Assembly: GCF_002407605.1 (NCBI RefSeq)
Contig: NZ_NXGV01000005.1
Location: 62,001 to 126,000 of the forward strand
Length of the DNA stretch: 64,000 nt
Reading direction: 5' to 3'
DNA from: Marinobacter sp. ANT_B65
GTDB lineage: Bacteria > Pseudomonadota > Gammaproteobacteria > Pseudomonadales > Oleiphilaceae
Notes under the pieces: generated by a model
What the model was told of the DNA's origin: nothing
Seen by the model: the letters and a program-made list of their open reading frames with translations, nothing else
The model's database searches: none
Made by a program: the position numbers and the translations under genes
Shown: one piece after another, positions 53,960-63,440 of the stretch
Position numbering within the stretch: the stretch's first letter is position 1
How the letters are laid out: the number at the start of each line of letters is the position of its first letter

Positions 53960-54814
53960 ATGCTTGAAATTACAAAAAAACTGGTGGAGTTGCTGTATCT
54001 CTCCCCGACTGGAGAGGATCACTATCGCGGCGACAGCCAGGACCTTGGGTTTCCTCATGTATTTGGAGGACAGGTTCTGGGGCAGGCGCTGATGGCTGCC
54101 AGTCATACCGTTGAAGGGCGCCTCTGCCATTCCATGCACGCTTATTTTCTGCGCCCGGGCAACCAGCATATGCCTATCGATTATGAGGTTCAGCGGGTGC
54201 GTGATGGCAGGAGTTTTGCGGTTCGCCGTGTCATTGCCCGCCAGGATGGCAAGGAAATTCTGACCGGCTCCATGTCGTTTCACGCTGAAGAAGAGGGGTT
54301 CGAGCATCAGATCACGATGCCTGATGCGCCAGATCCTGAAACCCTGCGCTCAGAACAGGAGTGGGGCAAGATAATGGCGCCGCAGGTGCCAGAGAGGATG
54401 CGGGAGATCATGACCCGTGACCGCCCAATCGAAATCCGGCCTGTGAATCCGGTGAACCCGCTTCAGCCGGAAAAGCGCCCGCCACACAAGCAGAGCTGGA
54501 TTCGTGCTGTCGGTCCTTTGCCGGATGATCCGGTTCTGCACCGTTGCCTGCTCACCTATGCGTCAGACTTTTCTTTCCTGGGTACGTCCCTTAACCCCCA
54601 CGGTGTGTCCTTCATGAACAAAGGGCTGCAGATCGCAAGTCTTGATCACGCTATCTGGTTCCATAGGGATTTCCGTATGGAGGATTGGTTGCTGTACGAC
54701 AAAGACAGCCCCAGCGCTTCTTTTGGTCGTGGCTTTAATCGCGGCAACTTTTTCAATCAGAAGGGCGTGCTGGTGGCCTCTACGGCACAGGAAGCGCTTA
54801 TTCGCCAGCGCTGA
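53960..54814 (+). CDS. tesB: acyl-CoA thioesterase II TesB
   Basis: A 284-residue double-hotdog thioesterase that hydrolyses medium- and long-chain acyl-CoAs. The HVFGGQVLGQALMAASHTV start, MHAYFLRPGN, and the second-domain LDHAIWFHRDFRMEDWLLYD, with its conserved Asp, are standard. ATG 53960 behind AGGAG begins the family; a frame from 53816 was rejected because it runs over the reductase end. A small TACCCC/GGGGTA hairpin lies at 53905-53920, just upstream. Confidence 0.93.
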   Translation: MLEITKKLVELLYLSPTGEDHYRGDSQDLGFPHVFGGQVLGQALMAASHTVEGRLCHSMHAYFLRPGNQHMPIDYEVQRVRDGRSFAVRRVIARQDGKEILTGSMSFHAEEEGFEHQITMPDAPDPETLRSEQEWGKIMAPQVPERMREIMTRDRPIEIRPVNPVNPLQPEKRPPHKQSWIRAVGPLPDDPVLHRCLLTYASDFSFLGTSLNPHGVSFMNKGLQIASLDHAIWFHRDFRMEDWLLYDKDSPSASFGRGFNRGNFFNQKGVLVASTAQEALIRQR

Positions 54815-54823
54815 TAGCGAAGG

Positions 54824-57385
54824 TTATCCGGGCGAGTGTTGTTCAGGGGCTGCATTGAGCCTCTCTGTGAGCAGGCTGAGTAATTGTTCCAGCGGCAGAG
54901 GACGGCTCAGCAGGTAGCCCTGAATCATGTCGCACTCCATCCCCTTCAGCAGGATTGAAGTTGCCTCGTCCTCTACGCCCTCAGCGACTACCCGGTAGCC
55001 GAGAGCGTGGCACATATTGATGGTGGTCTGGACGATAACCCTGTCTTCCTCCCGGGTCGCCAGATCGGTTATGAGCGACCGGTCGATCTTGATTTCGCGG
55101 GCGGGCAGTTGCTTGATGTAAGACAGTGATGAGTAACCCGAGCCAAAGTCATCAATTGAAACCGGAATACCGGCATTTACCAGTGAGTTAAGTGCTTTCA
55201 GAGCGTTGGCAGGATCCTGCATCATTGATGTTTCAGTAACCTCAAAGACAATGGACCCCGCGTGCTGTGGGTGTGCACTCATAAGCCGGTCTACAAACAA
55301 TGGGAAATCCGGCTCCCGGAGGTTGTAGGGTGAAATGTTTACCGAGATATCGAGATGATGCCCCTGCTCCGAAAGCCGGGTGCGAATCTGCAGAGACTGC
55401 TTCAGTACCCAGCGGGTCAGTGGCTTGATCATGCCCGACTGTTCAGCCAGCATGATCACTTCATCTGCAGGAACACACGGCTCCCGCCCGGGCCAGCGTA
55501 TGAGTGCTTCCAGGCTGTCAATCCGGCCCGTCCGGAGGTTGAGCTTCGGCTGTAAATAGAGTTCCAGCTCCTCGTTTTCGAGGGCATGCTGTAACTCCGA
55601 GATCATTGTAAGCCGTCCGGCACTGTAGGAATCACGAGAGCTTTTGTAATAAGCGATCCCGAGCTCCCTGGCCCGGTCTGAGCCCTCTGCGATAACGGCT
55701 CTGCGTATCAGTGAAATGGCATCGCTGCCATGGGCAGGCGAGATGGCAATGCCGAGCTGTGCATTCAGCGGAACCTGCATTCCAAGATAATCAATGGGGC
55801 TACGGATAGCTTCCACTGCTCGTGCAACAGATAAGTGGGCGCTTTCCGCAAGGCATGCATCGACGACACAGGCAAAGGTCGCTGAGTCGAGAGAGGCTAC
55901 GAAAAACTTGCGTCCGTTGTGCTGTCCAAGGGAAATAATACCGGGCAGTTCCCGTGTAATGGCATTCAGCCTTCGTGCCGCCAGCTCCAGGATCCGGTCG
56001 CTGTTCTGGTGGCCCAGTGTTTTTGTTACTGACTGCAGGTTGTTCAGGTGGATGACTACAACACCGTGTCGCTTGTCCGGGGCCTGGTGAAGGAGGTCGC
56101 TGACCTGCATCTCAAAACTGGTGCGGTTGGGCAACCCTGTAAGAGGGTTATGCAGGGCGTTTTCAATCAGCTTGAGCTCTGCTGAACGCTTTGCCGCCAT
56201 GGCTGAAAGCTCTGCCTCACGGGCTTCTACCTTGTCCTCACGCTCCCGGTACAGGCGTGCGGCCAGAGCCAGAGCAATGAGTGTCGCTTCAATCACTGAG
56301 CCGATTTGCATGCTGTAAGTTGTGATGAAGTTGGTAGGAAGCAGGCCATATGTGCTCGCGCCTGTAACTGCGCCACCAAGAGAGAGCGCACCCCAGGCAA
56401 TTGTGTAGTAGCCAGCCTGAGGCTTTCCACGCATCCATTGCAGGGGGCCGATTACAGTGAGCAGTACGGTGCTCAGAAGGGCCATGGCGACCGTAAGCCG
56501 GATGGCGGAGCTGTATTCAGCAAAGCTGCCTGCGAACACTGTCGCCAGATTCAGGAAAACGAAACCGAGCAAGATGCGATTGAGGGTTGGCCCGTTTTTT
56601 ATAAGGTTGAGGAAGTCCCTTGCAAACAGCAGAGTGAATATTATGGCAAGAGGGATTGCAGCCAGTGTGGTATGGCTGTGCAATGCGGGACTTTCCGGCC
56701 AGATCAGTTGGAATGTTGTTCCATTCAGGTTACCGATGAGCAACAGGTAACTCAGGGTTGAGAGTACGTAAAAAAGATAGACCTTCTCTCGTAATGCGAA
56801 AAAAACAAAAAGGTTAAAGAAGATAATGCTGATCAATATGCCGTAATAAACGGCGTGGAGCTGTTCTTCAATGGAGGCGTGTTCAAAGAAGGCCTGGGTG
56901 TTCCAGAGCGCCATCGGAATCCTCAAGGTACCTCCGGTGCGAACCTCCAGAAGAATCTGACCGCCGCTGTTGGCTTCGGGGCTGAACGGGAATAAAAAGT
57001 GACGGTTGAGAACAGGGCGCTGGGCAAACGGTTTCAGGTCGCCGGTAATGATCGTTTCGGTGAGCTTTCCGTTTTTGACAATGTAAAATGCGATGTAGTC
57101 AAGGTGGGGGAAGGCTATCTCCAGTAAATCAATCTGGCGGTCAGCGGGTATGTCAAATCGAAGCCATGCGGTGTCGAGGGTATAGCCAAGGTTCGGGCTG
57201 TTGGTTTCCAGTGGTTGCCAGCCTTCAGCGGTCGCAGCCTCCAGTGCAGAGAGCTGTACATCAGGTGACTGCCGCAAAATCTCTACGTCGGGAAAACGAA
57301 ACGTCTCTGCACTCTGGCAACTGAAAGCCAGAGATATGAGCAGTATCAGGGCTGTCAGCGCCCTGGACGAAGGTCGTTTTTTCAC
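54824..57385 (-). CDS. 7TMR-DISM sensor with degenerate GGDEF and intact EAL domain (probable c-di-GMP phosphodiesterase)
   Basis: An 853-residue protein. A signal peptide is followed by a periplasmic 7TMR-DISM extracellular domain (about 30-165), seven helices (about 180-385), a short coiled coil (REDKVEAREAEL), a GGDEF domain (about 415-580) and an EAL domain (about 590-850). The GGDEF signature is NGRKF, so cyclase activity is unlikely. The EAL domain keeps the key residues: EAL in DSLEALIRW, DISVNIS, FEVTETS, IDDFGSGYSS, EIKID and VAEGVED. The start is GTG 57385. It probably breaks down c-di-GMP in response to an external ligand, perhaps a carbohydrate. Confidence 0.9.
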   Translation of the reverse strand: MKKRPSSRALTALILLISLAFSCQSAETFRFPDVEILRQSPDVQLSALEAATAEGWQPLETNSPNLGYTLDTAWLRFDIPADRQIDLLEIAFPHLDYIAFYIVKNGKLTETIITGDLKPFAQRPVLNRHFLFPFSPEANSGGQILLEVRTGGTLRIPMALWNTQAFFEHASIEEQLHAVYYGILISIIFFNLFVFFALREKVYLFYVLSTLSYLLLIGNLNGTTFQLIWPESPALHSHTTLAAIPLAIIFTLLFARDFLNLIKNGPTLNRILLGFVFLNLATVFAGSFAEYSSAIRLTVAMALLSTVLLTVIGPLQWMRGKPQAGYYTIAWGALSLGGAVTGASTYGLLPTNFITTYSMQIGSVIEATLIALALAARLYREREDKVEAREAELSAMAAKRSAELKLIENALHNPLTGLPNRTSFEMQVSDLLHQAPDKRHGVVVIHLNNLQSVTKTLGHQNSDRILELAARRLNAITRELPGIISLGQHNGRKFFVASLDSATFACVVDACLAESAHLSVARAVEAIRSPIDYLGMQVPLNAQLGIAISPAHGSDAISLIRRAVIAEGSDRARELGIAYYKSSRDSYSAGRLTMISELQHALENEELELYLQPKLNLRTGRIDSLEALIRWPGREPCVPADEVIMLAEQSGMIKPLTRWVLKQSLQIRTRLSEQGHHLDISVNISPYNLREPDFPLFVDRLMSAHPQHAGSIVFEVTETSMMQDPANALKALNSLVNAGIPVSIDDFGSGYSSLSYIKQLPAREIKIDRSLITDLATREEDRVIVQTTINMCHALGYRVVAEGVEDEATSILLKGMECDMIQGYLLSRPLPLEQLLSLLTERLNAAPEQHSPG

Positions 57386-57470
57386 AGATCACCGTTAATC
57401 GTCATATTTGCCTGAATTGTCTTTATTGCAATTATTAGCGGTAAAAACGGTATTGAAATTACGTTCAGGT

Positions 57471-57917
57471 CTATAGGGCAGATACCCACTCGCGCACCCA
57501 GGGCAATGCCTCATCTTCAGGTTCCAGGGTTTCCGATGCATCAATGCGCAGGGTCTCGCCAACCTTGCGGGCAGCGGTTTCATAAAGCGCTTCTTCCATA
57601 AGCTCTCCTGCACCACAAAAAGTATCCCCGTAGGAGCTGTCTCCGAGAACGATTATGCCAAAAGGCCTGCCCGGCTGCTGTGGCAATTGCTCACGCAGGG
57701 CCAGATAGAAGGGCAGCAGATTAGCGGGAATCTCGCCCTGGCCAGTTGTTGATGTGCACACCAACAGTGCGGATGTGTTCAATGTTATATCGTCAAGGGT
57801 CGGGTTTTCCAGAACGGATACCGAGTGACCATCAGCATCCAGTGCCGTTTTGATGGCTTTTGCGGTCATCAATGCGCCCCCATAGACGCTGCCTACCAGA
57901 ATTCGAATATCTGCCAT
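57471..57917 (-). CDS. flavodoxin-like protein, MioC family
   Basis: A 148-residue FMN protein. The phosphate loop is VGSVYGGA near residue 9, TSTTGQGEIP the second flavin loop, and GDSSYGDTFCGAG the third. The size and loop spacing fit MioC, an electron carrier reported to support biotin synthase, rather than long-chain flavodoxins. ATG 57917 was chosen to begin the fold. Confidence 0.85.
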   Translation of the reverse strand: MADIRILVGSVYGGALMTAKAIKTALDADGHSVSVLENPTLDDITLNTSALLVCTSTTGQGEIPANLLPFYLALREQLPQQPGRPFGIIVLGDSSYGDTFCGAGELMEEALYETAARKVGETLRIDASETLEPEDEALPWVREWVSAL

Positions 57918-57986
57918 GATCATACCTGTTCGTTGCAAAGGCGGGTTGCTGATGGCGCAGGATCATAGCGGCAGGAGCAGTTGGCC

Positions 57987-59129
57987 TCAAGCGCCTGGTT
58001 CGGCCTGGGTTTCTGTATTCTGGCTTCGGACCCGGGGGGCGATCCGGTTACGGCCTGCTTTCTTGGCGCTGTATAGCTGCAAGTCCGCTTGCCGGAGAAG
58101 GTTGTCAATAGAATTGGCCTGAGCGATGGAGCAGACGCCCGCACTCATGGTTATGGGTAAAACCTGTCCATTGAAGCTGAAGGTGCTTTGGGCCACTTTG
58201 CTGCGTAAACGTTCTGCCAAAGTGAGCGCCGGAATCAGTGAGGTGTCCGGTAGTAGCAGCAGAAACTCTTCACCGCCCCAGCGGGCTGCAATGTCGGTCT
58301 GGCGAATGGTGGATTGCACAAGGTCAGCGAACTGTACCAGAGCTGCATCGCCAGCGTCGTGTCCATATTGATCGTTGATGTTCTTGAAGAGATCCAGATC
58401 GATCAGGGTAATGGAGAAATGGTGTCCGGAGCGCTGGTATCGTGAAAACTCCTCCGACAACCGGTTCAGTATATCCCGGCGGTTCGAAAGACCGGTCAGT
58501 TCATCGGTTTTGGCGGTGCGTTCGTGGGCCCGGGCCAGCTCCAGAAGTTCATTGCGGGCCTTTAGTCTGCTCGCCTCCAGGACAAAACAAAGGATCGACT
58601 CAAAAGTCAGTGCGGCAAAAAAGCGGATCTTGAAGTCGCTGTCATACTCTGCATGTACAAAGGGCAGGCCCGGAAACTGAAATACAATAACTGCCACCAG
58701 GCAAACCAGCAGCAGGATCATCGTGCCGGTTTTCAGATTGGTCATGAAAAACAGCAGAGGTGGGAATACATAGAACCATAGAGGCCCGGTATTGCTTTCA
58801 CCCCCGGAGGCAATCAGGTAGGTAAACAGGGCGCTGGATATGACGATCAGCCCGACTTTTTGCCTGCCATGATTGCCTGTACGTGCAAACCAGTTCAGAT
58901 TTGCAAGGAGGGGAAGGGTAAATGCCATCAGAACCAGAGCGTGAGTGCTGTGACCGGAGTGCCAGGCTTTGAAGGCAATGCCAACAAGAAATACCACAGC
59001 GGCAAGGGTCAGCCAGGTCAACATCCGTGAAATCTGGGCATCTTCTCGTTCCCGGGCGGCTTGGTAGCCCGAGGATGTATCTCTGGTCATAGTGGCTCTG
59101 TCTGAATATCTGGCGCGCTTGTGCAGCAT
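57987..59129 (-). CDS. membrane diguanylate cyclase (GGDEF protein)
   Basis: A 380-residue protein. Five or six N-terminal helices (about 35-205) form an unnamed membrane sensor. A GGDEF domain with an intact RWGGEEF motif follows, so it should make c-di-GMP. A clear RxxD inhibitory site five residues before GGEEF was not seen (QTDIAARWGGEEF). ATG 59129 and ATG 59090 are both possible, each with a weak ribosome site. It lies close to the EAL protein, giving a possible opposing pair. Confidence 0.88.
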   Translation of the reverse strand: MLHKRARYSDRATMTRDTSSGYQAAREREDAQISRMLTWLTLAAVVFLVGIAFKAWHSGHSTHALVLMAFTLPLLANLNWFARTGNHGRQKVGLIVISSALFTYLIASGGESNTGPLWFYVFPPLLFFMTNLKTGTMILLLVCLVAVIVFQFPGLPFVHAEYDSDFKIRFFAALTFESILCFVLEASRLKARNELLELARAHERTAKTDELTGLSNRRDILNRLSEEFSRYQRSGHHFSITLIDLDLFKNINDQYGHDAGDAALVQFADLVQSTIRQTDIAARWGGEEFLLLLPDTSLIPALTLAERLRSKVAQSTFSFNGQVLPITMSAGVCSIAQANSIDNLLRQADLQLYSAKKAGRNRIAPRVRSQNTETQAEPGA

Positions 59130-59221
59130 TCCGGCGCTTGTACCTATTATGTATCAGCCAGTGGTCTGTACGCATCCATTACATATTTGTTGTGTGATCG
59201 AGTCGCGGTGCTGCACATTTG

Positions 59222-59250
59222 TTTCAATTTAAAGTCAAAAATTCTATAGT
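59222..59250 (+). promoter_or_regulatory. candidate promoter of the PiT transporter gene
   Basis: TTTCAA and TATAGT are 17 bases apart, 56 bases before the start codon. The -10 is good and the -35 weak. No Pho box was seen, consistent with a constitutive low-affinity carrier. Confidence 0.35.
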
Positions 59251-59305
59251 TGCGCGCAACACATCGGTTCGCTCTCCATTCAGACCAAATGAGACCTTTT
59301 CAGCT

Positions 59306-60865
59306 ATGGCCCGTTCAAGAGGATTCCTGGAAACTCTTCTTACCAGCAGCTCTACGGAACGATATCGAGTCGGGTTCAGCCTGTTTTTTCTGTTGGGCGT
59401 CTGGCTGGTTGTAGGTTCCTTCAGTGCTGGTCTTCCCAACAATGCACTGTTGATGGCAGCCGCGGTTATCGGCGGCTATATGGCTATTAATATAGGTGCC
59501 AATGACGTTGCGAACAATGTTGGCCCGGCGGTCGGCTCAGGGGCTTTGTCGCTGGGGGCCGCCGTTCTTCTGGCCGGTGTTTTCGAGTCGGCCGGTGCGC
59601 TGATTGCCGGTGGCGATGTAGTGTCGACCATCAAGGGCGGCATTATTGACCCGACAAATCTGAAAGATGGGCACACTTTTGTCTGGTTGATGACAGCTGC
59701 ATTGCTGGCGGGAGCTCTCTGGTTAAATCTTGCAACCTGGATGGGCGCGCCGGTATCCACCACGCACTCCATTGTAGGAGGCGTGCTTGGTGCAGGCATT
59801 GCTGCGGGTGGCTGGGGTATTGCCGACTGGGCGGTTATGGGCAAGATTGCCGCGAGTTGGGTTATCTCCCCTGTACTGGGCGGTGCTTTGGCGGCTTTGT
59901 TGCTGTTTATCATCAAAAAAACGGTGCTCTACCGGAAAGATGTAGTGCCTGCCGCTCGTACATTCGTACCCTGGCTGGTAGCCATAATGGCCTGGGCGTT
60001 CGGGACATACCTGATGGTCAAGGGCGTAAAAAAGATCATCAAGGTTGATTTTCTGACGGCCTCTCTGGTGGGCCTGGCTGCTGCGGTGATTGTATTTGTA
60101 ATCGTGCGGACCCTTACTGCCCGGCGTGCCGCCACGATGGAAAACAGCACCAGTGGGGTGAATGCGTTGTTTACCTGGCCGCTGATCTTCGCCGCCGCCT
60201 TGTTGAGCTTTGCCCACGGTGCAAACGATGTAGCAAATGCTATTGGCCCGCTTGCAGCGATTAACGACGCATTGTCCAATGGTGGGGTCGCCACGTCTTC
60301 GAGTATTCCTTTGTGGGTTATGATGGTGGGTGCCCTGGGCCTGACGGTAGGGCTTATGCTGTTTGGCCCGCGCCTGATCAGAACCGTAGGTAGTGAGATT
60401 ACCGAGCTGGATAAAACCCGTGCGTTCTGTATAGCCCTTTCGGCTGCATTGACGGTTATTCTCGCCTCGCAACTAGGCTTGCCGGTGAGCTCTACACACA
60501 TTGCCATTGGTGGTGTTTTCGGCGTGGGCTTCCTGCGTGAATACCTGAAATCCAACTACGCTACCCAGTTGCACAAGATCATGGAGGAGCGCGACGAGGT
60601 TGACCGGGCGCGCCTCAAACCATTCCTTGATGATTTTCGCAATGCGTCTGTGGAGGAAATGGAAGGTCTTCTGAAACAAGCCAGAAAAAAGAAACAGGTG
60701 CCCTTGTCCAAGTCGGATCGCAAGCGCCTGAAGAAGATCTATAAAGAAGAAATGGTCAAGCGTTCGCAATTGGCGCGCATAGCCGCAGCCTGGATTATAA
60801 CCGTGCCTGCGTCAGCAGTTATGGCTGCTATTCTGTTCTTCACTTTGCGCGGGCTTTTGATTTAA
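59306..60865 (+). CDS. inorganic phosphate transporter, PiT family
   Basis: A 519-residue membrane protein with about eleven helices, probably a phosphate/cation symporter. Both inverted PiT signatures are present: GANDVANNVGP at 64-74 and HGANDVANAIGP near 310. A charged cytoplasmic segment of about 100 residues, rich in Lys and Glu, precedes the last helix and is longer than in E. coli PitA. ATG 59306 was chosen; an in-frame start at 59219 would add 29 unconserved residues. Confidence 0.93.
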   Translation: MARSRGFLETLLTSSSTERYRVGFSLFFLLGVWLVVGSFSAGLPNNALLMAAAVIGGYMAINIGANDVANNVGPAVGSGALSLGAAVLLAGVFESAGALIAGGDVVSTIKGGIIDPTNLKDGHTFVWLMTAALLAGALWLNLATWMGAPVSTTHSIVGGVLGAGIAAGGWGIADWAVMGKIAASWVISPVLGGALAALLLFIIKKTVLYRKDVVPAARTFVPWLVAIMAWAFGTYLMVKGVKKIIKVDFLTASLVGLAAAVIVFVIVRTLTARRAATMENSTSGVNALFTWPLIFAAALLSFAHGANDVANAIGPLAAINDALSNGGVATSSSIPLWVMMVGALGLTVGLMLFGPRLIRTVGSEITELDKTRAFCIALSAALTVILASQLGLPVSSTHIAIGGVFGVGFLREYLKSNYATQLHKIMEERDEVDRARLKPFLDDFRNASVEEMEGLLKQARKKKQVPLSKSDRKRLKKIYKEEMVKRSQLARIAAAWIITVPASAVMAAILFFTLRGLLI

Positions 60866-60962
60866 CGTACTGACTGGCTGTAGCACGCGGGTTTGGTCAT
60901 ACTGTGCATAAGTTGCGGGAGTTGAATGCTCCCAGAAAATTCATTTGTCCGGAGGGTGAGGT

Positions 60963-61229
60963 ATGAGTACACCGGTTGAAAGCCGTCAGGCCAGGGTGAT
61001 TGATGAACTGCGGGTGTTCATCAAGAAAGTGCTGAGCGATCCGACGATAGCAGTAAAGTCTGTAGATATTGCTCGCAAGTATCGCAAAGAAGCGGATTCC
61101 GATGAGTTGATTGCCCGGGAAATCAGCGCTAACACAACTATCCGTATTCCGGAAAAGTGGAGCGAAGCGGATCGCATGTTCCTGGATATTATTCACGAAG
61201 TGCTGGACGACGAAGAGGCGCTTTACTGA
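60963..61229 (+). CDS. conserved hypothetical protein, 88 residues
   Basis: I do not recognise the family. A strong CGGAGGG site precedes the ATG, so it is very likely translated. The product is acidic, soluble and predicted mostly helical, with many charged residues (KYRKEADSDEL, EKWSEADRMF) and no cysteine or signal peptide. It lies 97 bases after the PiT gene and could share its transcript. Confidence 0.6.
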   Translation: MSTPVESRQARVIDELRVFIKKVLSDPTIAVKSVDIARKYRKEADSDELIAREISANTTIRIPEKWSEADRMFLDIIHEVLDDEEALY

Positions 61230-61247
61230 GTTAAGTGCTCGATGGAG

Positions 61248-61356
61248 TGAGCGAGGCGGGGCCGGTTTCAGAAGCACGCTGTGAATACTTCCCTGTACGC
61301 TCGGCTCCGCCATCCATGGCTCCGCACGGTTTCCGAAACCGGCCCCACCCCGCTCA
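61248..61356. repeat. long imperfect inverted repeat, possible dispersed intergenic element
   Basis: A 26-base left arm (61248-61273) and right arm (61331-61356) are complementary except for a few positions, several of them G-T pairs. The arms are G/C-rich around GGGGCCGGTTTC. The 57-base loop contains a smaller GCCAT-CC-ATGGC hairpin. It fills the gap between the 88-residue gene and the convergent panP, where it may end transcription from both sides. Confidence 0.65.
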
Positions 61357-61380
61357 CCGGATCTTGGGAGTTATATTCCG

Positions 61381-63048
61381 TCAGGCCTGCTTCCGATCCT
61401 GCTTAAGCACAGCGTCTGCCATCTGATGCAATATTCTGATCTCGTCCTGAATCCCTTCTTCTCCTGAAAGTTCACGCTGTTCTTCCAGAATGTCAGCCAG
61501 GATTTTTGGTGTTGTGAGCGGGTTTGCCAGCACAACCCGGAAAACAATACACGGGAAATTGTAGTAGCAGTCGGGTTCCAGTCGGGTTCTTGAAACAAAT
61601 GCCTTACCCCGCTCGCGCTGGGTTTTCTGGATAAACTTGGTAACGCTGTTCAGGCAGGCATTGAGTTTTTCCGCCTGGAGCGGATCCGCCAAAGCGAGAG
61701 CCTGCTGCACGTCGTCCGGGCAGTAACGGTAGGTAAGAATGTTCAGTTCGGGCCGGGTAACCAGTTCAAAGTCTGGCTGCGCTTCAATCATGTCAGCGAA
61801 AGTGGCCGCTTTCTCGATGCCCTGGTCAATCAGGATCTCGTAGCCCTCGCGGGCAAGAATTTTCAGGCCAGAGTGAATCAGCATGGACATGCCAGGGCGG
61901 GAGCCCTCCAGTGTTGTTGTGCCCAGATCCCGGGAGCCCTTCCGGATGATGTATTGGGCGTGATGCTCAACTGCGCTAGCCAGGCTCGGGTCTTTGAACA
62001 CAACCAGACCGGCGCCCATAGGAACATACAGTTGCTTATGGGCATCGATGGTGACGGAGTCCGCCTGTTCTATGCCTCGCAGCAGGTGACGATAGGTTCT
62101 GGAGAACAGTGTAGGTCCACCCCAGGCAGCATCCACGTGAAAATGAGCGCGGAATTCCCGGGCAATATCCGCCATGGCATCAAGGGGGTCTACGTTGCCG
62201 GTTTCGGTGGTGCCGGCTACGCCACAGATTGCCAGGATCTTGATTTTCTGTTTCTGCAGTTCCAGGCATTTGTCGCGCAGGGCATCGGTCTGGATCCGGT
62301 TGTTATCGTCGGTATCTACAGCTACAAGTGACTCGCGGCCAAGGCCTAATACATCGGCAGCCTTTCCCAGAGAATAGTGACCACGGCGTGAGACCACGAT
62401 AGCCGCGCCCTCGTAGCCATAGTATTTAAGTGCGCGGAACAGGCCTTCCTGATGCAGGCCGCGGAAGCTGCCTTCAGCGGGGAATGCGCGGTTTCGGGCT
62501 ACCCAGAGTGCTGTCAGGTTGGCGACGGTGCCACCGGAGCACATGGCGCCGAGGGCATAGCGGGGGTCGTGCATCCACTTCCGGTAAAAAGCGCCGTCTT
62601 CCTGATATACCAGCCTGTGAATCATGCCGAGAACCTGGCGTTCCATAGGTGTAAACGCTTTGGAAGTTTCCGTTTTTACCAGGTTCTGGTTCAGGGCGAT
62701 CATGATTTTGGACAGCGGTAACATGAAATATGGCAGCGCTGAGGTCATGTGGCCGATAAAAGCTGGTGAAGCGGTATGAACCGAATTGGCAACAAGCTTG
62801 TCGAGCAGAAACTGGGCCTGTTCGGACACAAACACGGGCTTTTCCGGGATAGCATAGTCTGAGAAATTCTTCTCGACGTCTGCCAGGTCCCGTTCAACCG
62901 CAACGATATGCTCCTGCAGGAAGCCTGCAAGATTGCGGGAAATGTCTTGGTCAACCCGGCTAAGTGTGGACTCCGGTGCCTCTGGCACGGTGAACACGCG
63001 GTACATTGCTTCGACTGAAGCCTGGGCGGATTTTTTCTTACCGGTCAT
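61381..63048 (-). CDS. panP: pyridoxal-dependent aspartate 1-decarboxylase PanP
   Basis: A 555-residue PLP enzyme of the glutamate decarboxylase superfamily. The cofactor lysine is Lys338 in TIDAHKQLYVPMGAG, with Asp306 in HVDAAWGGPT contacting the pyridine nitrogen and His-rich SRRGHYSLGKA stacking on the ring. Size and motifs fit PanP, known from Vibrio, which replaces pyruvoyl PanD in making beta-alanine for pantothenate and CoA. Related decarboxylases of other amino acids cannot be excluded. ATG 63048 was preferred to GTG 63057; no clear ribosome site is visible. Confidence 0.85.
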   Translation of the reverse strand: MTGKKKSAQASVEAMYRVFTVPEAPESTLSRVDQDISRNLAGFLQEHIVAVERDLADVEKNFSDYAIPEKPVFVSEQAQFLLDKLVANSVHTASPAFIGHMTSALPYFMLPLSKIMIALNQNLVKTETSKAFTPMERQVLGMIHRLVYQEDGAFYRKWMHDPRYALGAMCSGGTVANLTALWVARNRAFPAEGSFRGLHQEGLFRALKYYGYEGAAIVVSRRGHYSLGKAADVLGLGRESLVAVDTDDNNRIQTDALRDKCLELQKQKIKILAICGVAGTTETGNVDPLDAMADIAREFRAHFHVDAAWGGPTLFSRTYRHLLRGIEQADSVTIDAHKQLYVPMGAGLVVFKDPSLASAVEHHAQYIIRKGSRDLGTTTLEGSRPGMSMLIHSGLKILAREGYEILIDQGIEKAATFADMIEAQPDFELVTRPELNILTYRYCPDDVQQALALADPLQAEKLNACLNSVTKFIQKTQRERGKAFVSRTRLEPDCYYNFPCIVFRVVLANPLTTPKILADILEEQRELSGEEGIQDEIRILHQMADAVLKQDRKQA

Positions 63049-63440
63049 AGATACCACACACAGTCAGTGGTCATCCGCAGGGTCGGTTCCGGATACCCGA
63101 CGGATACAGCCGGGGTTTGGTTCCCGGCATTGGTTACTTGTCGCCTGTTGCTTTCAGGCTCACTGGCATCCTTGAGGTGGCGTAGTATACGGGCTGCTGT
63201 AATGTTGTGCCACAGAGCTTTGTCAGAGAATTTCTATGTGAATGTCGAGTAAGGCCGTGTCGATTTCCTGTGTTCGGAGTTTGGATCGCCCTCAGCACGA
63301 TGGCATGCTCTATCAAATCGGGAAGTATATTCGGTTGTTACTATATCGTCTGAAGCGTTGCTATCTCGGGTCTGGGGGCCATCCGCGACCACACGAGTAC
63401 TGTTTCTTCTTCTATTGTACTGGCAAGGCTTGGAGCCGAT
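63049..63440. other. 392-base stretch without a recognisable gene
   Basis: This gap separates divergent panP and the last gene. On the minus strand TATACT at 63189-63184 could be the panP -10 box, but the -35 is poor. The right half (63310-63420) is richer in A+T than the surroundings and probably holds the promoter of the next gene, though no clear boxes stand out. Frames here lack ribosome sites and family features. Confidence 0.5.
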
